The notes below the pieces were generated by a model that saw only the letters and a list, made by a program, of their open reading frames with translations, ran no database searches and was not told the origin of the DNA. The translations under genes were made by a program, and so were the position numbers. A DNA stretch of 64,000 nucleotides, taken from the NCBI GenBank assembly GCA_020284085.1, contig JACEVL010000493.1, positions 62,001 to 126,000 of the forward strand. Reading direction: 5' to 3'. Positions 1 through 12,900 of the stretch are shown one piece after another. This DNA comes from Aporrectodea caliginosa. Its lineage: Eukaryota; Annelida; Clitellata; Crassiclitellata; Lumbricidae. Numbering within the stretch: position 1 is the stretch's first letter; the number at the start of each line of letters is the position of its first letter.

Positions 1-874
1 CTTTTGCAAAGTAGATATCTGTTGACCCTAACTCGTTTTATGATTTGTACGTTGAGCAGATTCATGTTTTATAGTATTATATTTAGATGTATAACATCAT
101 TTTATATTATTATGCATTTTTATGTTTTATGAGCTTTGTTGATATTTTTTTGCATAAATGTGACATGCTTTGGTGCAGAAAAACCACAATCATTTAGACA
201 CTAAAATTTATCCAATTTGATGATGCTGTGCTTTTCTTTGCATTGAGTTTGATTTCATTTATGTTATAGTTAAGCTACTAGCTTAAATTTATTAAGCATA
301 TTTTGTTTTATTCCTTTTTAGAATATTTATTTATTCTTACTTTTAGCAGACATTTCAGATTGTAATTACAATGTCAAAGTTCGCAGCATGGCTGTAATTT
401 GCATGGTTAATTGTTTGATGGAAACACTTTTGGCAATGCTTTGTTGTCACGTGAAGCTATCTGTCAGTAATTAATTAAAATTTCTCATTTTCAGCATTAA
501 TTAGTCCTTCAGCAACACAAAACCTTTTCAGTGTAAAGAAAAGTTACCTTGACACTTGGCTAAATTTATTTATTCTTGACTTATCTTGTTTCTAATAAGT
601 AAATACGTAATTTTAAAGTGAATAAATTGTTTTGTCTTACTGTTCTAAAACTTCTAGTTTATTTCGCGGTGTTTTATTAGAGACAGTACTCAGTATTTTC
701 CTAATTAGAGATTAATATATTAACTCTTTTGAATGTACCTATCGTTTTGGCATATTTTGGTCATTCAGAGTCTTGTCTATGTATGGTATGAGATGTGGAT
801 TTTAGCTTTTATTAGGTGATAATGATTTTCTGTCATTCTGCTTTAAATCTAACGTGCCTGCTGTTTATTTTCAG
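1..874 (+). other. PPP6R intron, 5' part; nothing recognised
   Basis: AT-rich unique-looking sequence upstream of the first exon in the window. No exon-like open frame or repeat stands out. Confidence 0.4.
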
Positions 875-921
875 CTTGGGTTTAACGGCGATGATTTCTG
901 TGAACAAGAAGACATCAGTGG
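875..921 (+). CDS. PPP6R: PPP6R exon (first in window)
   Basis: Acceptor tttattttcag ends at 874 and donor gg|gttagt follows 921. Reads LGFNGDDFCEQEDIS, leaving two bases (phase 2) that make Gly with the first base of the next exon. Acidic, as expected of the tail after the SAPS domain. Upstream exons lie outside the window. Confidence 0.7.
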
Positions 922-3900
922 GTTAGTGATCCTCCTCAGCCTTATTACTTTTTAAGTGAGTGGGTAACTTAGTGGCGACCTCGGTTATAAATTAAAATGG
1001 GTGCACTGACAGTACACTGTTGCTGAGAAGATCAGACAGCAAGGGAAAGGACTAGCCAACCGCATTCATGTGCCAAGGCTAAGAAATTGAAGTCGCTGAC
1101 ATTTCATATGAATGGCTGTCCTTTGGGATTGGCTAAAGGTTCTGCTCTTCCTATTCTTTCCAGTGATGGCGTGATTCTTATTTTTTCCAGTGATGGCTTA
1201 GAGTTTGCCGGGCTCACTTCTGAACTTTGTAGGGATGGCATTGTCAAATAACTCTTTTCAAGCATTGTTTTGTTTCGAGGGAGTTATTGAAATGAGTTAT
1301 TGAAAAGAATTATTGAAAAGAGTTATTGTTGCAATAACTGATTTCAATAACTCATTTCAATAACTCTTTTCAATAACTCTTTTCAAATAACTCTTCAATA
1401 ACTCTTTTCAATAACTCTTTTCAACAACTCTTTTCAATAACACTTTTCAACAACTCTTTTCAATAACTCTTTTCAATAACTCTTTTCAATAACTCTTTTC
1501 AACAACTCTTTTCAATAACTCTTTTCAATAACTCTTTTCAATAACTCTTCAATAACTCTTTTCAATAACTCTTTTCAATAACTCTTTTCAATAACTCTTT
1601 TCAATAACTCTTTTCAACAACTCTTTTCAATAACTCTTTTCAATAACACTTTTCAACAACTCATTTCAACAACTCTTTTCAATAACTCTTTTCAATAACT
1701 CTTTTCAATAACTCTTTTCAATAACTCTTTTCAACAACTCTTTTCAATAACTCTTTTCAATAACTCTTTTCAATAACTCTTTTCAATAACTCTTCAATAA
1801 TAACTCTTTTCAATAACTCGTTTCAATAACTCTTTTCAACAACTCTTTTCAATAACTCTTTTCAATAACTCACTCATTTCAATAACTCTTTTCAATAACT
1901 CTTTTCAACAACTCTTTTCAATAACTCTTTTCAACAACTCTTTTCAATAACTCTTTTCAATAACTCTTTCAATAACTCTTTTCAATAACTCTTTTCAATA
2001 ACTCTTTTCAATAACTCTTTTCAATAACTCTTTTCAATAACTCTTTTCAATAACTCTTTTCACCAACTCTTTTCAATAACTCTTTTCAACAACTCTTTTC
2101 AATAACTCTTTTCAACAACTGTTTTCAACAACTCTTTTCAATAACTCTTTTCAATAACTCTTTCAATAACTCTTTTCAATAACTCTTTTCAATAACTCTT
2201 TTCAACAACTCTTTTCAACAACTCTTTTCAACAACTGTTTTCAACAACTCTTTTCAATAACTCTTTTCAATAACTCTTTTCAATAACTCTTTTCAATAAC
2301 TCTTTTCAATAACTCTTTTCAACAACTCTTTTCAACAACTCTTTTCAATAACTCTTTTCAATAACTCTTTTCAATAACTCTTTTCAATAACTCTTTTCAA
2401 TAACTCTTTTCAATAACTCTTTTCAATAACTCTTTTCAATAACTCTTTTCAACAACTCTTTTCAACAACTCTTTTCAATAACTCTTTTCAATAACTCTTT
2501 CAATAACTCTTTTCAATAACTCTTTTCAATAACTCTTTTCAATAACTCTTTTCAATAACTCTTTTCAATAACTCTTTTCAATAACTCTTTTCAATAACTC
2601 TTTTCAACAACTCTTTTCAACAACTCTTTTCAATAACTTTTCAATAACTCTTTTCAATAACACTTTTCAATAACTCTTTTCAATAACTCTTTTCAATAAC
2701 TCTTTTCAATAACTCTTTTCAATAACTCTTTTCAATAACTCTTCAATAACTCTTTTCAATAACTCTTTTCAACAACTCTTTTCAATAACTATTTTCAATA
2801 ACTCTTTTCAATAACTCTTTTCAATAACTCTTTTCAATAACACTTTTCAACAACTCTTTTCAATAACTCTTTTCAATAACTCTTTTCAATAACTCTTTTC
2901 AATAACTCTTTTCAACAACTCTTTTCAATAACTCTTTTCAATAACTCTTTTCAATAACTCTTTTCAATAACTCTTTTCAATAACTCTTTTCAATAACTCT
3001 TTTCAATAACTCTTTTCAATAACTCTTTTTCAATAACTCTTTTCAATAACTCTTTTCAATAACTCTTTTCAATAACTCTTTTCAATAACTCTTTTCAATA
3101 ACTCTTTTCAATAACACTTTTCAATAACTCTTTTCAATAACTCTTTTCAACAACTCTTTTCAACAACTCTTTTCAATAACTCTTTTCAATAACTCTTTTC
3201 AATAACTCTTTTCAATAACTCTTTTCAATAACTCTTTTCAATAACTCTTTTCAATAACTCTTTTCAATAACTCTTTTCAACAACTCTTTTCAACAACTCT
3301 TTTCAATAACTCTTTTCAATAACTCTTTTCAACAACTCTTTTCAATAACTCTTTTCAACAACTCTTTTCAATAACTCTTTTCAATAACTCTTTTCAATAA
3401 CTCTTTTCAATAACTCTTTTCAATAACTCTTTTCAACAACTCTTTTCAACAACTCTTTTCAATAACTCTTTTCAATAACTCTTTTCAATAACTCTTTTCA
3501 ATAACTCTTTTCAATAACTCTTTTCAATAACTCTTTTCAATAACTCTTTTCAATAACTCTTTTCAATAACTCTTTTCAATAACTCTTTTCAATAACTCTT
3601 TTCAATAACTCTTTTCAATAACTCTTTTCAATAACTCTTTTCAATAACTCTTTTCAATAACTCTTTTCAATAACTCTTTTCAATAACTCTTTTCAATAAC
3701 TCTTTTCAATAACTATTTTCAATAACTCTTTTCAATAACTCTTTTTTTCAATAACTCTTTTCAACAACTCTTTTCAATAACTCTTTTCAATAACTCTTTT
3801 CAATAACTCTTTTCAATAACTCTTTTCAATAACTCTTTTCAATAACTCTTTTCAATAACTCTTTTCAATAACTCTTTTCAATAACTCTTTTCAATAACTC

Positions 3901-6900
3901 TTTTCAATAACTCTTTTCAATAACTCTTTTCAATAACTCTTTTCAATAACTCTTTTCAATAACTCTTTTCAATAACTCTTTTCAATAACTCTTTTCAATA
4001 ACTCTTTTCAATAACTCTTTTCAATAACTCTTTTCAATAACTCTTCAATAACTCTTTTCAATAACTCTTTTCAATAACTCTTTTCAATAACTCTTTTCAA
4101 TAACTCTTTTCAATAACTCTTTTCAATAACTCTTTTCAATAACTCTTTTCAATAACTCTTTTCAATAACTCTTTTCAATAACTCTTTTCAATAACTCTTT
4201 TCAATAACTCTTTTCAATAACTCTTTTCAATAACTCTTTTCAATAACTCTTTTCAATAACTCTTTTCAATAACTCTTTTCAATAACTCTTTTCAACAACT
4301 CTTTTCAATAACTCTTCAATAACTCTTTTCAATAACTCTTTTCAATAACTCTTTTCAATAACTCTTTTCAATAACTCTTTTCAATAACTCTTTTCAATAA
4401 CTCTTTTCAATAACTCTTTTCAATAACTCTTTTCAATAACTCTTTTCAATAACTCTTTTCAACAACTCTTTTCAATAACTCTTTTCAATAACTCTTTTCA
4501 ACAACTCTTTTCAATAACTCTTTTCAATAACTCTTTTCAATAACTCTTTTCAATAACTCTTTTTCAATAATAACTCTTTTCAATAACTCTTTTCAACAAC
4601 TCTTTTCAACAACTCTTTTCAACAACTCTTTTCAATAACTCTTTTCAATAACTCTTTTCAATAACTCTTTTCAATAACTCTTTTCAATAACTCTTTTCAA
4701 CAACTCTTTTCAACAACTCTTTTCAATAACTCTTTTCAATAACTCTTTTCAATAACTCTTTTCAATAACTCTTTTCAATAACTCTTTTCAATAACTCTTT
4801 TCAATAACTCTTTTCAATAACTCTTTTCAATAACTCTTTTCAATAACTCTTTTCAATAACTCTTTTCAACAACTCTTTTCAATAACTCTTTTCAATAACT
4901 CTTTTCAATAACTCTTTTCAATAACTCTTTTCAATAACTATTTTCAATAACTCTTTTCAATAACTCTTTTCAATAACTCTTTTCAACAACTCTTTTCAAC
5001 AACTCTTTTCAATAACTCTTTTCAATAACTCTTTTCAATAACTCTTTTCAATAACTCTTTTCAATAACTCTTTTCAATAACTCTTTTCAATAACTCTTTT
5101 CAATAACTCTTCAATAACTCTTTTCAATAACTCTTTTCAATAACTCTTTTCAATAACTCTTTTCAATAACTCTTTTCAATAACTCTTTTCAATAACTCTT
5201 TTCAATAACTCTTTTCAATAACTATTTTCAATAACTCTTTTCAATAACTCTTTTCAATAACTATTTTCAATAACACTTTTCAACAACTCTTTTCAACAAC
5301 TCTTTTCAATAACTCTTTTCAATAACTCTTTTCAATAACTCTTTTCAATAACACTTTTCAATAACTCTTTTCAATAACTCTTTTCAATAACTCTTTTCAA
5401 TAACTCTTTTCAATAACTCTTTTCAATAACTCTTCAATAACTCTTTTCAATAACTCTTTTCAATAACTCTTTTCAATAACTCTTTTCAATAACTCTTTTC
5501 AATAACTCTTTTCAACAACTCTTTTCAATAACTCTTTTCAATAACTCTTTTCAATAACTCTTTTCAATAACTCTTTTCAATAACTCTTTTCAATAACTCT
5601 TTTCAATAACTCTTTTCAATAACTCTTTTCAATAACTCTTTTCAATAACTCTTTTCAATAACTCTTTTCAATAACTCTTTTCAACAACTCTTTTCAACAA
5701 CTCTTTTCAACAACTCTTTTCAACAACTCTTTTCAATAACTCTTTTCAATAACTCTTTTCAATAACTCTTTTCAATAACTCTTTTCAATAACTCTTTTCA
5801 ACAACTCTTTTCAATAACTCTTTTCAACAACTCTTTTCAACAACTCTTTTCAATAACTCTTTTCAATAACTCTTTTCAATAACTCTTTTCAATAACTCTT
5901 TTCAATAACTCTTTTCAATAACTCTTTTCAACAACTCTTTTCAATAACTCTTTTCAATAACTCTTTTCAATAACTCTTTTCAATAACTCTTTTCAATAAC
6001 TCTTTTCAATAACTCTTTTCAATAACTCTTTTCAATAACTCTTTTCAATAACTCTTTTCAATAACTCTTTTCAATAACTCTTTTCAATAACTCTTTTCAA
6101 TAACTCTTTTCAATAACTCTTTTCAATAACTCTTTTCAATAACTCTTTTCAATAACTCTTTTCAATAACTCTTTTCAATAACTCTTTTCAATAACTCTTT
6201 CAATAACTCTTTTCAATAACTCTTTTCAATAACTCTTTTCAATAACTCTTTTCAACAACTCTTTTCAATAACTCTTTTCAACAACTCTTTTCAATAACTC
6301 TTTTCAATAACTGGTTTCAATAACTCTTTTCAATAACTCTTTTCAATAACTCTTTTCAATAAATCTTTCAATAACTCATTTCAATCACATTTTCAATCAT
6401 TCATTTCAATAACTCTTTTCAATAACTCTTTTCAATAACTCTTTTCAACAACTCTTTTCAATTACTCTTTTCAATAACTCTTTCAATAACTCTTTTCAAT
6501 AACTCTTTTCAATAAACTCTTTTCAACAACTCTTTTCAACAACTCTTTTCAACAACTCTTTTCAACAATTCTTTTCAACAACTCTTTTCAACAACTCTTT
6601 TCAACAACTCTTTTCAACAACTCTTTTCAATAACTCTTTTCAATAACTCTTTTCAATAAACACTTTTCAACAACTCTTTTCAACAACTCTTTTCAACAAC
6701 TCTTTTCAATAACTCTTTTCAATAACTGGTTTCAATAACTCTTTTCAATAACTCTTTTCAATAACTCATTTCAATAACTCTTTTCAATAACTCATTTCAA
6801 TAACATTTTCAATCCTTCATTTCAATAACTCTTTTCAATAACTCTTTTCAATAACTCTTTTCAACAACTCTTTTCAATAACTCTTTTCAATAACTCTTTT

Positions 6901-9900
6901 CAATAACTCTTTTCAATAACTCTTTTCAATAACACTTTTCAACAACTCTTTTCAACAACTCTTTTCAACAACTCTTTTCAACAACTCTTTTCAACAACTC
7001 TTTTCAATAACTCTTTTCAACAACTCTTTTCAACAACTCTTTTCAATAACTCTTTTCAATAACTCTTTTCAACAACTCATTTCAACAACTCTTTTCAACA
7101 ACTCTTTTCAATAACTCTTTTCAATAACTCTTTTCAATAACACTTTTCAACAACTCTTTTCAACAACTCTTTTCAATAACTCTTTTCAATAACTCTTCAA
7201 TAACTCTTTTCAATAACTCTTTTCAACAACTCTTTTCAATAACTCTTTTCAATAACTCTTTTCAATAACACTTTTCAATAACTCTTTTCCAATAACTCAT
7301 TTCAACAACTCTTTTCAACAACTCTTTTCAACAACTCTTTTCAAAAACTCTTTTCAATAACTCTTTTCAATAACTCTTTTCAATAACTCTTTTCAATAAC
7401 TCTTTTCAATGACTCTTTCAATGACTCTTTTCAATAACTCATTTCAATCACATTTTCAATAACTCTTTTCAATAACTCTTTTCAATAATTCTTTTCAATA
7501 ACTCTTTTCAACAACTCTATTCAATTACTCTTTTCAATAACTCTTTTCAATAACTCTTTTCAATAACTCTTTTAATAACACTTTTCAACAACTCTTTTCA
7601 ACAACTCTTTTCAACAACTCTTTTCAACAATTCTTTTCAACAACTCTTTTCAACAACTCTTTTCAACAACTCTTTTCAACAACTCTTTTCAATAACACTT
7701 TTCAACAACTCTTTTCAACAACTCTTCAACAACTCTTTTCAAAAACTCTTTTCAATATTTCTTTTCAATAACTCTTTCAATAACTCTTTTCAATAACTCT
7801 TTTCAATAACACTTTTCAACAACTCTTTTCCAACAACTCTTTTCAACAACTCTTTTCAATAACTCTTTTCAATAACTCAATTCAATAACTCCTTTCAATA
7901 ACTCCTTTCAATAACCTTTTTCAATAACTCTTTTCAATGAGTCATTTCATTGACTCGTTTCAATGACTCATTTCAATCACATTTTCAATTATTCATTTCA
8001 ATAACAATTTTCAATAACTCTTTTCAATAACTCATTTCAATAACTCATTTCAATGACTCATTTCAATGATTCTTTTCAATAACTCTTTTCAATAACTCTT
8101 TTCAATAACACTTTTCAGTTACTCTTTTCAACAACTCTTTTCAACAACTCTTTTCAATAACTCTTTTCAATAACTCATTTCAATAACTCATTTCGATAAC
8201 TCTTTCAATAACTCTTTTCAATAAGAAAATAAGAACCCTCTGCCCAAGGTACACTTCCCTTTTGTGTTAAGACACATCTGGTTAGAGGGATTGTTGAATC
8301 ATAGCACTCTTTCTTGAAGAACAAGTTGATCTTGAAAGAGACGGTGTTCAATACCCTCAAGATCACCCATAGCCTCGTTATGTCTACTCAGCTTTCCGCT
8401 CCCTAGAGGGTAATTTTTTTGTATTAAATATGGTGTTTTAAATCTTTGCAAGCACAATTTGTCAATTTGCAATGATAAATATGATTAACTGAATGCATTT
8501 GTTGTGTAAACAAGATGCAACATTTTCCTGGTCCAATACCTAGTCACACAACATTGTATAAGGAGTTTTCCGTCTTGTGTATAAACATTAAACAGGTCCT
8601 TTGCGGTATTGCGTTGAATATGGGTAAAGTGGGAAACTGGACACCATACCCAAAGGAGCAAATCCTCTTTGTTCATGTTGGTTGTATTCTTGCTAACGAT
8701 GTTACTTCTGTTGTTCTGACAAGAACAGTTAGCAGTTGTCAGTGATGCATTTTACTCGTCTGTTGTTTTCTTTTAGTACGGCGTTTAGTGATTTATCTAG
8801 CAGATTATCGTCGCTGAGTCCAACATCCTGTGAAAATGTAAGCTTCATTTATGCATTTCTTACATTATGCTTTTAACGTGATTTAGTTGTGTGTGATGGT
8901 GTAGCGGTTGGCATGGTGGACTAGCAACTGAGAGATCGGGGTTCAAATCCCCACCAGAACAGAAATTTGTTTCGAGATTTTTGTCACACCTGCTCCCCCT
9001 AGTCAACTCGGCTGTAATGAGTACACTGACAGTACACTGTCGGTGGGAAGGTAGAAAAAGGTGAGGGAGAGGGCTGGCCATCTGCCCTCGTGTGCTGCGG
9101 CTAAGAAAATGAAGTTGCTAACACTTCATACCCATGGCTGTCTGAGTGCCTCTCTGGCTAGCTTAAGGGACTGCTCTTCTTCTTTAGCCAGATTAATGGT
9201 TTTGCGCAATTCTTAGAAGCTGACTGTATTTTGACTTCTGTTGGGTGATTAATACATGCCACTTCAAATGGTGCCTGCTTAACCCTCCCCATCGGGGGCT
9301 AAATATTATATAAATATTATATATATAATGGTATGTGCTATTTACTGCTTTTCTCATTGTGTATCAGTTTGTTTGAATTTGTTTGTTTGTGTCAGTCATC
9401 TTCATCACAAGCATTGTTCGAAGAGATGTGTTCAGAACGGTCTCAGCAGAAGCCGGACCGAGACGAGGCAAACGAAGAGGATCTCTGGGAAGAGAAGGAA
9501 CTTACATTCTCACCAGCATCTACGACAGCAACTACAAACAGGTTCTTTCCACAGGATGCGAAAACAGAATAAAACAACGTTAACATAAAATACAATAAAT
9601 ACATCTCTTTCAATACAGCTGTTTCTTTATCAAGAGAAAGGAACTTACATTCTCACCACCACCTATAACAATGACCCCTCCAAAATGTCTATATTTTATT
9701 TATTTAGATGCAAAAATAATAAAACGATTATTTAAATAAAATACAACAAAATATATCTCTTTCAGTACATCTTTATCTATTTTCAACGTATCACATTGAA
9801 AATTCAACTCTTCAATGCAGCTGCTATCTGCCACAACTTGCCTGCAGTGGAACTTGACAAGCAGCTTCCAATCCATAACCTCTGTAAATTTTTCAGGTCA

Positions 9901-12900
9901 TGAGTGATTATATATACTTGGGGAAAATAACATGCAATACCATAAAATACATTATATTACAATACAAAACAATAAAATATGTTTTCTGGATGGTCTTGAG
10001 GATGAGTTTCGATTCTCCAAAATTAAATGTTTTAACCTAAAATTTACATAGCCTTTTCATTCCTGAGATTTTGTTCCTATATCGGACAAAATTATACAGT
10101 AATCATTCCATCAGATGTTTTGTTATCTTGGCAATGAGTTCATTTCTTGCACATGTAGTAAGTGTAATCAATAAATGACCTTTCATGTGTAGTAAGTGTA
10201 ATCAATAAATGACCTTTCATGTGTAGTAAGTGTAATCAATAAATGACCTTTCACAAATAGTAAGTGTAATCAATAAATAACCTTTCACATGTAGTAAGTG
10301 TAATCAATAAATGATGTTGCACATGTAGTAAGTGTAATCAATAAATGACCTTGCACATGTAGTAAGTGTAATCAATAAATGACCTTTCACAAATAGTAAG
10401 TGTAATCAATAAATAACCTTTCACATGTAGTAAGTGTAATCAATAAATGATGTTGCACATGTAGTAAGTGTAATCAATAAATGACCTTGCACATGTAGTA
10501 AGTGTAATCAATAAATGATGTTGCACATGTAGTAAGTGTAATCAATAAATGACCTTGCACATGTAGTAAGTGTAATCAATAAATGACCTTGCACATGTAG
10601 TAAGTGTAATAATAATAATTATATTCGTTTATTGAGAAAGACAACTCTAATTGGCACACCGCAATCAGTTACAATGTCAAATCATTAATCAATAAACGAC
10701 CTTGCATATGTAGTAAGTGTAATCAATTAATAACCTTTCACATGTAGTAAGTGTAATCAATAAATAACCTTTCACATGTAGTAAGTGTAATCAATAAATG
10801 ATAAGTGTAATCAATAAATAGTAAGTGTAATCAATAAATAACCTTTCACATGATAAGTGTAATCAATAAATAGTAAGTGTAATCAATAAATAACCTTTCA
10901 CATGTAGTAAGTGTAATCAATAAATGATGTTGCACATGTAGTAAGTGTAATCAATAAATGACCTTGCACATGTAGTAAGTGTAATCAATAAATGACCTTG
11001 CACATGTAGTAAGTGTAATCAATAAATGATGTTGCACATGTAGTAAGTGTAATCAATAAATGACCTTTCACATGTAGTAAGTGTAATCAATAAATAACCT
11101 TTCACATGTAGTAAGTGTAATCAATAAATGATAAGTGTAATCAATAAATAGTAAGTGTAATCAATAAATAACCTTTCACATGATAAGTGTAATCAATAAA
11201 TAGTAAGTGTAATCAATAAATAACCTTTCACATGTAGTAAGTGTAATCAATAAATGATGTTGCACATGTAGTAAGTGTAATCAATAAATGACCTTGCACA
11301 TGTAGTAAGTGTAATCAATAAATGACCTTGCACATGTAGTAAGTGTAATAATAATAATTATATTCGTTTATTGAGAAAGACAACTCTAATTGGCACACCG
11401 CAATCAGTTACAATGTCAAATCATTAATCAATAAACGACCTTGCATATGTAGTAAGTGTAATCAATTAATAACCTTTCACATGTAGTAAGTGTAATCAAT
11501 AAATAACCTTTCACATGTAGTAAGTGTAATCAATAAATGATAAGTGTAATCAATAAATAGTAAGTGTAATCAATAAATAACCTTTCACATGATAAGTGTA
11601 ATCAATAAATAGTAAGTGTAATCAATAAATAACCTTTCACATGTAGTAAGTGTAATCAATAAATGATGTTGCACATGTAGTAAGTGTAATCAATAAATGA
11701 CCTTGCACATGTAGTAAGTGTAATCAATAAATGACCTTGCACATGTAGTAAGTGTAATAATAATAATTATATTCGTTTATTGAGAAAGACAACTCTAATT
11801 GGCACACCGCAATCAGTTACAATGTCAAATCAATAATCAATAAACGACCTTGCATATGTAGTAAGTGTAATCAATAAATAACCTTTCACATGTAGTAAGT
11901 GTAATCAATAAATGATGTTGCACATGTAGTAAGTGTAATCAATAAATGACCTTGCACATGTAGTAAGTGTAATCAATAAATGACCTTTCACAAATAGTAA
12001 GTGTAATCAATAAATAACCTTTCACATGTAGTAAGTGTAATCAATAAATGATGTTGCACATGTAGTAAGTGTAATCAATAAATGACCTTGCACATGTAGT
12101 AAGTGTAATCAATAAATGACCTTGCACATGTAGTAAGTGTAATCAATAAATGACCTTGCACCTGTTGTAAATTTGTTTAAACGTGAATATTTGAATCAGC
12201 AATGTCCGAGAAACGACTCTCGTGCCGGCGGCTGATAAGGACGGATGCGAGAAAGAGGACGGGGACGCAAAGGACAGTGAGGACAGCGACGAAGACCTCG
12301 ATTCGCCATGGGAGGTACACCAAGTGCCCGAGGCGTCATCCACTCCTCGAGCGGAAAACGTTGTCGAGGACATGGAAGTAACTACTGATGGTCAGTGTTT
12401 TATTTTAGTTTGAATCTTGTTTATTCCCAAAAGTATGTCTGACGTTTCACTTCCCCGCTTTCATGTAAACTTCCGTTGTTCATGTCTGCCCCATGACTTG
12501 TTCCCTTGGTTGACTCTGGTTCCCTACTATATTACAGTTAGTTTTTATGGTGGCAGGCACAGGGAAGTTAAGACAGGTCGTGTGTGGTTAGCACTGGGAT
12601 GGGTGATCCTCTGTGGAATAACGTTCAGCCCTCCATCCATTGTTGGTCTCAGCACAAGTTCTGAGGGTAAAACAAGTTGTGCTGTGCTGTCTTTGGATTG
12701 CTGTGGTTGTGTTTGCGCCTCAGCCGATTGATTCATGGGGGGGCCTCAAGACGTTGATTCTAAGAAGTCTCTTTAGAAATTTACACAGTTCATTATTCTG
12801 CATTTATTATTTAATATTCATTTGACAGTTTGATGATCTTTGTCACAGTTGTTGACTTAAACTGTGGCAAGTACCAAAGGTGCTTTATAAATGCTTTGAT

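Noticed and set aside
1279..1327. Start of a separate satellite in the opposite orientation
   Set aside because: Only about four units; better explained as a small local inversion of the same 13-bp repeat.
8886..8965. tRNA gene (A and B boxes)
   Set aside because: The acceptor stem does not pair and the sequence continues into a SINE body shared with other copies. The same reasoning applies to 18840-18920, 32115-32218 and 62712-62780.
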